From assembly GCA_019426215.1 (NCBI GenBank), contig CM033394.1:49278195-49342194 (forward strand): a DNA stretch of 64,000 bases. Direction: 5' to 3'. The stretch comes from Buddleja alternifolia. Taxonomy: Eukaryota; Streptophyta; Magnoliopsida; Lamiales; Scrophulariaceae. Positions 58,702-64,000 of this stretch are shown here, one piece after another; the first letter of the stretch is position 1; each line of letters starts with the position of its first letter. Below the pieces are notes generated by a model, which worked only from the letters and a program-made list of their open reading frames with translations, was not told the origin of the DNA and ran no database searches. The translations under genes were made by a program, and so were the position numbers.

Positions 58702-59075
58702 TGATACGAATGTTGTCATGGCAGCTGGTCCGAATGTTGAAGATCCGAGAGTTGAAGATGACGTGGAAGTAGCAGGAGATGGGCCTTGGCACGTGTACGT
58801 GCATCGTGGAAAGAAAGGGGCAGAAGTTGGAGTCATTAATTAATTCAAATTTTATATTGTTATTTTCATTTATTATTAATTAAATTAGGAGTCCTAATTA
58901 TAGTAAGAGTCCTTGTTAAGTTAGGTTAAGTATTTCCTTCTTTACTTTGGTATTAATTTTGGCTGAACACGTTTGTGGGAGGTTTTGTGATTATTATTGA
59001 ATAAAGGAATCAGCTTTTGCTGGGCAACATTGTGTAGTGATTATGTTTGTGAGTTTGTGAATTATACTACTACCA
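58702..59075 (+). repeat. 5' LTR of the plus-strand Ty3/gypsy element, 374 bp
   Basis: It begins TGATACGAATG and ends CTACTACCA. Its partner at 63581 matches along the full length, with roughly two dozen substitutions counted by eye and one 10-bp indel (the 3' copy has an extra TATGTTTTGG). A GAATAAAGGAATC motif near 59000 is the likely polyadenylation region. Confidence 0.92.
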
Positions 59076-59111
59076 ATTTGGTCCGACTTGTCGGATCTTT
59101 GCGTAGGAGAT

Positions 59112-60248
59112 ATGACTCGCTCGAATGAATCCCGTTTTACGACCTTGGAGGAGAATCAGGAGAAGTTAACGAGTTATATGGTGGAGATGAAGGCAACGAT
59201 GAAGGATCTGTTGGCTGCAATTGCTGGATTGAGCTCGGCCAAAACAGGCTCGATTCCCAAGGGCGCAGATGTAGCGACTACATCGACGGGCCAAAACTAT
59301 GGCCCTGAAAATCCGCAAGACCCGACTCTCACGCAACCTGTGACGACACAAACAGTGGCGCCAACTTACGGGCACCTTCCGATTTTCGATGGCTTGGACC
59401 TTCTCAGGTGGATTGCTCGCGCGGAGCAACCCTTCGAGATTCACGGAGTGGAAGGAGAGAATAGAATTCGGTTGGCAATGGTGGCAATGGAAGGTTCCGC
59501 CCTCCATTGGTTTTGATGCCTCCGACAAGATGTGCCAAATTTGTCGTGGGGGCCTCTCGTGGAAGCACTAATTGCACGTTATGATATTCGGTTGGCGGGT
59601 AACGCTTACGAGAGACTCGCATCTATTCAGCAAGTGGATTCGGTGGATACGTATATAGACCATTTTCTCCTATTAACAAATCAAGTAACGGGTCTCTCCA
59701 AGGCCCAATTGCTTGGTTATTTTTTGCATGGGTTGGATGAAGCAATTCGGAGTAAAATTAGACTATTCGATCCTCAGGATTTAACCTCGGCTATGAACAT
59801 CGCAAGGAGTATTGAGGCGGACATACAGTATCAATTTGGAGGGACTACACGTTACCGGACTGAACGGGTTAACACGTCATTGTTTCGGAACTCGACCTCT
59901 TCAGCCCGACCAGGGGCTACCTTTCGCTCCAATCCCACCGTGTCAACTAACACGGGGGCCCGGCCACCTGACCGAAACGCTTGTGCTAACAGCCGCACGA
60001 GTTCTGTCGGGTCGGCGAACTCCTACCAATCGTCGGCTCGAACACCGGTTCGTAAACTCACTCAACAAGAATTCTTGGATTTACGTAGTAAAGGTTTATG
60101 TTTTCGTTGTAAACAACCATTCGGACCACTACATGAATGTCCGTATAAACAATTACGCGCTTTGATCGTTGAGGATGAGGAGTTATTGGAACCGGATTTA
60201 ATTGAACCTGATGAGGTGCCCGCATTGGAGGAACAAGGAGGGATGTAG
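59112..60248 (+). pseudogene. gag of the plus-strand Ty3/gypsy element, one internal stop
   Basis: The frame starts at the ATG at 59112 (MTRSNESRFTTLEENQ), continues through a coiled-coil-prone N-terminal part and a capsid-like region (PIFDGLDLLRWI, EGSALHWF), and is cut by TGA at 59514-59516. It then continues in the same frame (LVEALIARYD, FLHGLDEAIRSKIRL) to a zinc-knuckle-like CFRCKQPFGPLHECPYK. A TAG at 60246-60248 ends it, with pol following in the same frame. The gag and pol of this element therefore formed one continuous frame before decay. Confidence 0.88.
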
Positions 60249-63200
60249 TCGGACAACTTGCATGATGACGCTGTGCTATCATTGTCTTCGATGGCTGGAC
60301 TTTCGGGGGACGACACAATGCGCTTACAAGCTCGGGTTTGTGGTCGAACGGTAACTATATTGATCGACAGTGGAGTGAGCCACAATTTTATTTCAGCTGC
60401 TCTAGCGCTGAGCTTGGGGTTAAAACCGGTTGTGACTAACCGATTTCGAGTCCAATTCGGCGATGGTCATACCGCTGATTTGACAGGCATTTGCCGGCAA
60501 TTGGAGGTCGGTTTCGATAATTGTAAGGTGAAGGAGGGCTGCTATGTGTTCCCACTCGGCAGGGTGGATGTGATTCTTGGAATCGCCTGGCTGAAGAAAT
60601 TGGTTTTCGTACGAGTAAATTGAGATATGATGATTATGGAGTTCGAATGGGAGTCTAAGCCGGTCACGTTGTGTGGAGACCCCTCATTTTGTTGCACGGA
60701 GGTGGGCATTCGGTCTCTTGTCAAAATTCGGGACTTGGACTTTATGGCTATGATATGGGATAGTGGTGTGTGCCACTCGGCTCAGGTGGTCACTCATGCC
60801 ACGGGTTCGTCGCAACGGGAGATTGAGAGGGTGTTATGACATTTTGAATAGATATTTGGGGAACCGACTGAATTGGCGCCTCGCCGTACCCGGGGCCATC
60901 ATATTGAGTTACAAAGCGTTAAGGCTCCCGTGTTGGTTAGGCCCTATTGATATGGCCACCTTCAGAAGGATGAGATCGAGCGACTCGTGGGCGACATGCT
61001 GTTGGCCGAGAGCCCTTATTCTAGTCCGGTGTTTTGCGTGGATTACCGGGAGCACAATAAAATTACTATTCTAGATGAATACCCTATTATTGTGATTCAG
61101 GAAATGTTGGATGAGTTAGCAGGTGCCACGATTTTTTCTAAAATTAATTTACGATCCGGGTACCATCAAATTCGGATTGACCCCGAATGTGCCGAAAATG
61201 GCTTTTCGCACTCAGTGGTCACTACGAATTCCTTGTTATGCCCTTCGGACTTACGAATGCTCCTGCCACGTTTCAAGCAACGATGAACTACTTATTCCGT
61301 CCTCATTTGCGTAAATTCGTTATTGTATTTTTTGACGATATTCTTGTCTATAGTTCTTCGTTACAGGACCACTTGCAACCCTTGGCGTGTGTGCTATGAA
61401 CTTTAAAGGAAAATAATTTTTTGGCTAATCGAAAAAAATGCTCTTTCGGGTGTACGCTACTCGAATATTTTGGCCATATTATTTCATCTTCGGGGGTAGC
61501 TATTGACCCTGACAAGCTTCTGGTGGTGTTGGAGTGGCCCCAACCACGGTCCATTCGCGATATTCGAGGATTTCTAGGATTGACGGGGTATTATAGAAGG
61601 TTCGTCAAAGACTATGGTGCGATTGCTCGGCCACTCATGCAGCTGCTGAAAAAGGAGGCCGCAGGTAAATTTGATTGGTCGGACACGGCTGTCCGGGAGT
61701 TTGAACAATTAAAAAGGGCACTCACAGCTGCCCTAGTTTTGGCCATGCCGGATTTCTTGAAACATTTTGTCGTGGAGTGCGATGCGTCGGGATGGGGCAT
61801 CAGAGCTGTTTTGATGCAAGAGGGCGGACTTATTGCCTATTTCAACAAAGCCATATGGGGGCAGACACCAGCAGAGTCGGCCTACGAAAAAAAATTGATG
61901 GGGTTAGTTTTGACGGTGCAACATTGGCGGCCGTATCTGATGGGTAAGAGGTTTACCGTGCGTACGGATCATAGTAGTCTACAACACTTTTTATCGCAAA
62001 GGATTGTGACTCCATCTCAACAAAATTGGGTAGCCAAATTAATGGGGTATGACTTCGAGATAGTGCATAAACCGGGACGCAAAACTCCGCAGCGGATGCA
62101 CTATCTTGTCGGGTTAACGAGGTTGAATTAGTTGCCATCAGTGGGCCATTTTTGGTTACGGGAGGCAAGTTGTTGGACAACCAGAAAGGGAGTTCTAAAC
62201 TTCAATTGGTGGCAGATTTGGGCAGGGACGGACCTCACACCCTGGATTTCACGTGATCAATGACTCTTTATATTACAAAGGGCGCGTGGTGTTGAGTCCG
62301 AATTCTTCATGGATACCGATAATTATTTCACGACACTCCTTCGGGCGGTCACGCGGTCGCTTATCGCACATATCGAAGGATTACATAAAGTGTTTATTGG
62401 AAAGGTATGTTTAAAGTTATTCGTGACTACGTTGCAAATTGCTTAATTTGTCAAAAATCGAAGTATGAAACGATGTCGGTGGCAGGGTTACTTCAACCTC
62501 TTCCCATTCACGAGGTTGTGTGGTCCGATATATTGATGGATTATGTAACATGATTGCCTAAGTTTAGTAGGTTCACGTGTGTTATGGTGGTAGTGGGCAT
62601 TTCGTTCCAATAACATCGCCGTTTACCGCCCGATCAGTGGCCGAGTTATTTATGAGGGAGATTGTGCGTTTACATGGTATTCCTCAATCAATTGCGGGTG
62701 ACAGGGACCCTGTGTTTGTGAGTTCTTTTTGGCGAGAAATTTTTAAGATACGGGGTACTAAACTCAAATTCAGTTCGGCCTACCATCTGGAAACCGACGG
62801 GCAAACGGCGGTGCCAAATCGTGTGTTGGAAACTTATTTTCGTTGTTTCACATCTGAACAGCCACGGGTGTGGGTCCGATGGTTACCTTGGGCGGAGAAT
62901 TGGTATAATACGGCCTTCCAAACTTCCGTCAAAGCGTCGCCATTTGAGATTGTCTATGGTCGACCACCTCCGTCGTTGCAACGATTTCTGTCGGGCGAGT
63001 GTAAAGTGGCAGGTGTTGGGGAGATTTTGGGGTCAAGAGATGAAGTTTTGAGGAACCTTAGAGCTAATTTGTTGGCGGCCTAGTAGCGTATGGTCAGAAG
63101 TGCGAATAAATGAAGGCGGGATGTGGAATTTGCCGTGGGCGATCACGTGTTTCTTAAGGTGAGGCCTTATCGTCGCTCCTCTATTATCGAGCAGGTTCAC

Positions 63201-63722
63201 CATAAGCTAGCAGCTAAGTATAATGGTCCATTTCGGGTTGAGGCACGTATTGGAGCGGCTACATATCGTCTCGCCTTGCCCGAGGGAAGTCGAGTTCACC
63301 CGGTCTTTCATATCTCTTAATTAAAGCGAGTTGTGGGGGATCATCCGGTGGAAGCTACTCTTCCGGGCAGTTTGGAGCTGGTAGGGCTAAAGTTTGTGGA
63401 GTCTGAGCTCATTTTGGATAAACGGTTGGTGGAAGGGATCAAGGGCACGGTGGAGCAGTTTTTGGTGAAATGGAAAGACTACCCCGAAGATGATGCGACT
63501 TGGATGAATGTGGATGATTTCGAGCATCAGTTTTTAGATTTCAGCCTTGAGGACAAGGCTTTTTTTAAGGGAGCGGAAGTTGGTACGAATGTTGTCATGG
63601 CAGCTGGTCTAAATGTTGAAGATCCGAAAGTTGAAGATGACGTGGAATTGGCGGGATATAGGCCTTGGCGCATGTACGTGCGTCGTGGAAAGAAAGGGGC
63701 AGAAGCTGGTGTCATTAATTAA
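60249..63722 (+). pseudogene. pol of the plus-strand Ty3/gypsy element, heavily damaged
   Basis: Aspartic protease (TVTILIDSGVSHNFIS) is followed by TGA at 60621-60623, TGA at 60837-60839 and TAG at 60849-60851. The RT start is shortened by deletion: MLLA joins ESPYSSPV, and the segment before CVDYRE is missing. A frameshift lies near 61190. The active site FFDDILVYS and RNase H (VECDASGWGIRAVL) remain, and another break follows near 62080. The integrase core (DGQTAVPNRVLETYF) and chromodomain-like end (LVKWKDYPEDDATW) are readable in pieces. The last frame ends at 63722, about 140 bases inside the 3' LTR. It is similar in wording to the minus-strand element at 53154-56110, so both belong to related chromoviruses. 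Confidence 0.9.
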
Positions 63723-63964
63723 TTCTAATTTTATATTGTTATTTTCATTTATCATTAATTCAATTAGGAGTCCTAATTATAGTAAGAGTCCTTGTTAAGT
63801 TAGGTTAAGTATTTCTTTCTTTACTTTGGTATGTTTTGGTATTTATTTTGGCTGAACACGTTTGTGGGAGGTTTTATGATTATTATTGAATAAAGGAATC
63901 GGCTTTTGCTGGGCAACATTGTGTTGTGATTTTGTTTGTGAGTTTGTAAATTCTACTACTATCA
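63581..63964 (+). repeat. 3' LTR of the plus-strand Ty3/gypsy element, 384 bp
   Basis: It begins TGGTACGAATG and ends CTACTATCA, followed directly by the target duplication GAGCT. Its first 140 bases also encode the C-terminus of pol (ending EAGVIN). Confidence 0.92.
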
Positions 63965-64000
63965 GAGCTTCTCAATTGATGAAGGATGTTGTGGTGCAGT

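Larger units (their letters stand above)
58702..63964 (+). mobile_element. Complete-structure Ty3/gypsy chromovirus, 5263 bp, coding-dead
   Basis: Two LTRs (58702-59075 and 63581-63964) bound an internal region with gag, protease, RT, RNase H, integrase and chromodomain in the gypsy order. A perfect 5-bp target duplication GAGCT lies at 58697-58701 and 63965-63969. A primer-binding-site candidate TGGTCCGACTTGTCGG starts at 59079, three bases after the 5' LTR, and a purine tract AAGGGAGCGGAAG ends just before the 3' LTR. The 374- and 384-bp LTRs are short, in keeping with the Reina group. Many stops, a frameshift and deletions show it is dead. Confidence 0.92.

Noticed and set aside
58477..58836. 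119-codon minus-strand frame
   Set aside because: It overlaps the 5' LTR and is the reverse shadow of the pol tail encoded there.
63957..63969. TATCAGAGC after the 3' LTR looked like a Met-tRNA primer-binding site of a second tandem element
   Set aside because: It is explained by the LTR end (TATCA) followed by the 5-bp target duplication GAGCT, which also occurs exactly before the 5' LTR.

Overview
The window is a stretch of flowering-plant (eudicot) nuclear chromosome. The evidence is GT-AG introns in plant gene families, a cytosolic tRNA-Ser gene, AT-rich intergenic DNA full of small transposons, and Ty3/gypsy retrotransposons. The proteins and the FLC-like MADS gene would fit an asterid, but the species cannot be named from this sequence.

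Positions 1-19.5 kb are gene-dense. In order they hold a ten-exon cytokinin receptor histidine kinase closest to AHK3 (+), tRNA-Ser(UGA) (+), a two-exon nuclear transport factor 2 gene (+), a two-exon gene for an unknown single-span membrane protein (-), and a twelve-exon calmodulin-binding transcription activator closest to CAMTA4 (-). Exon junctions were worked out by keeping the reading frame across introns and comparing with remembered family sequences. They are predictions, not transcript-supported.

Positions 19.5-41 kb are gene-poor. Three small genes survive: two DUF3339 genes of 69 codons each about 5 kb apart (+), and a two-exon 137-aa two-span membrane protein gene (-). Between them lie many non-autonomous DNA transposons with readable ends: a hAT-like MITE, a tRNA-derived SINE with a 15-bp target duplication, Mutator-like fold-back elements, Tourist-like elements with 3-bp duplications, and nested MITEs.

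Positions 41-44.6 kb hold exons 2 to 7 of an FLC-clade MIKC MADS-box gene (-). The exons have the canonical lengths (79, 62, 100, 42, 42 nt and a terminal exon). I find no MADS-domain first exon in the remaining 19.4 kb upstream, and the donor after exon 3 is GC rather than GT. It is therefore either a gene with a very large, transposon-filled first intron or a truncated, decaying copy.

Positions 44.6-64 kb are repeat territory: a probable solo LTR, a Mutator-like element, a 168-bp copied retrotransposon fragment, a 5'-truncated Ty3/gypsy chromovirus (-) with an LTR carrying a minisatellite, a Tourist-like MITE, and a structurally complete but coding-dead chromovirus (+) with two LTRs and a perfect 5-bp target duplication. 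No unknown multi-gene system is evident. The most interesting signals are the headless FLC-like gene, a possible antisense promoter at its 3' end, and the templated retrotransposon fragment.
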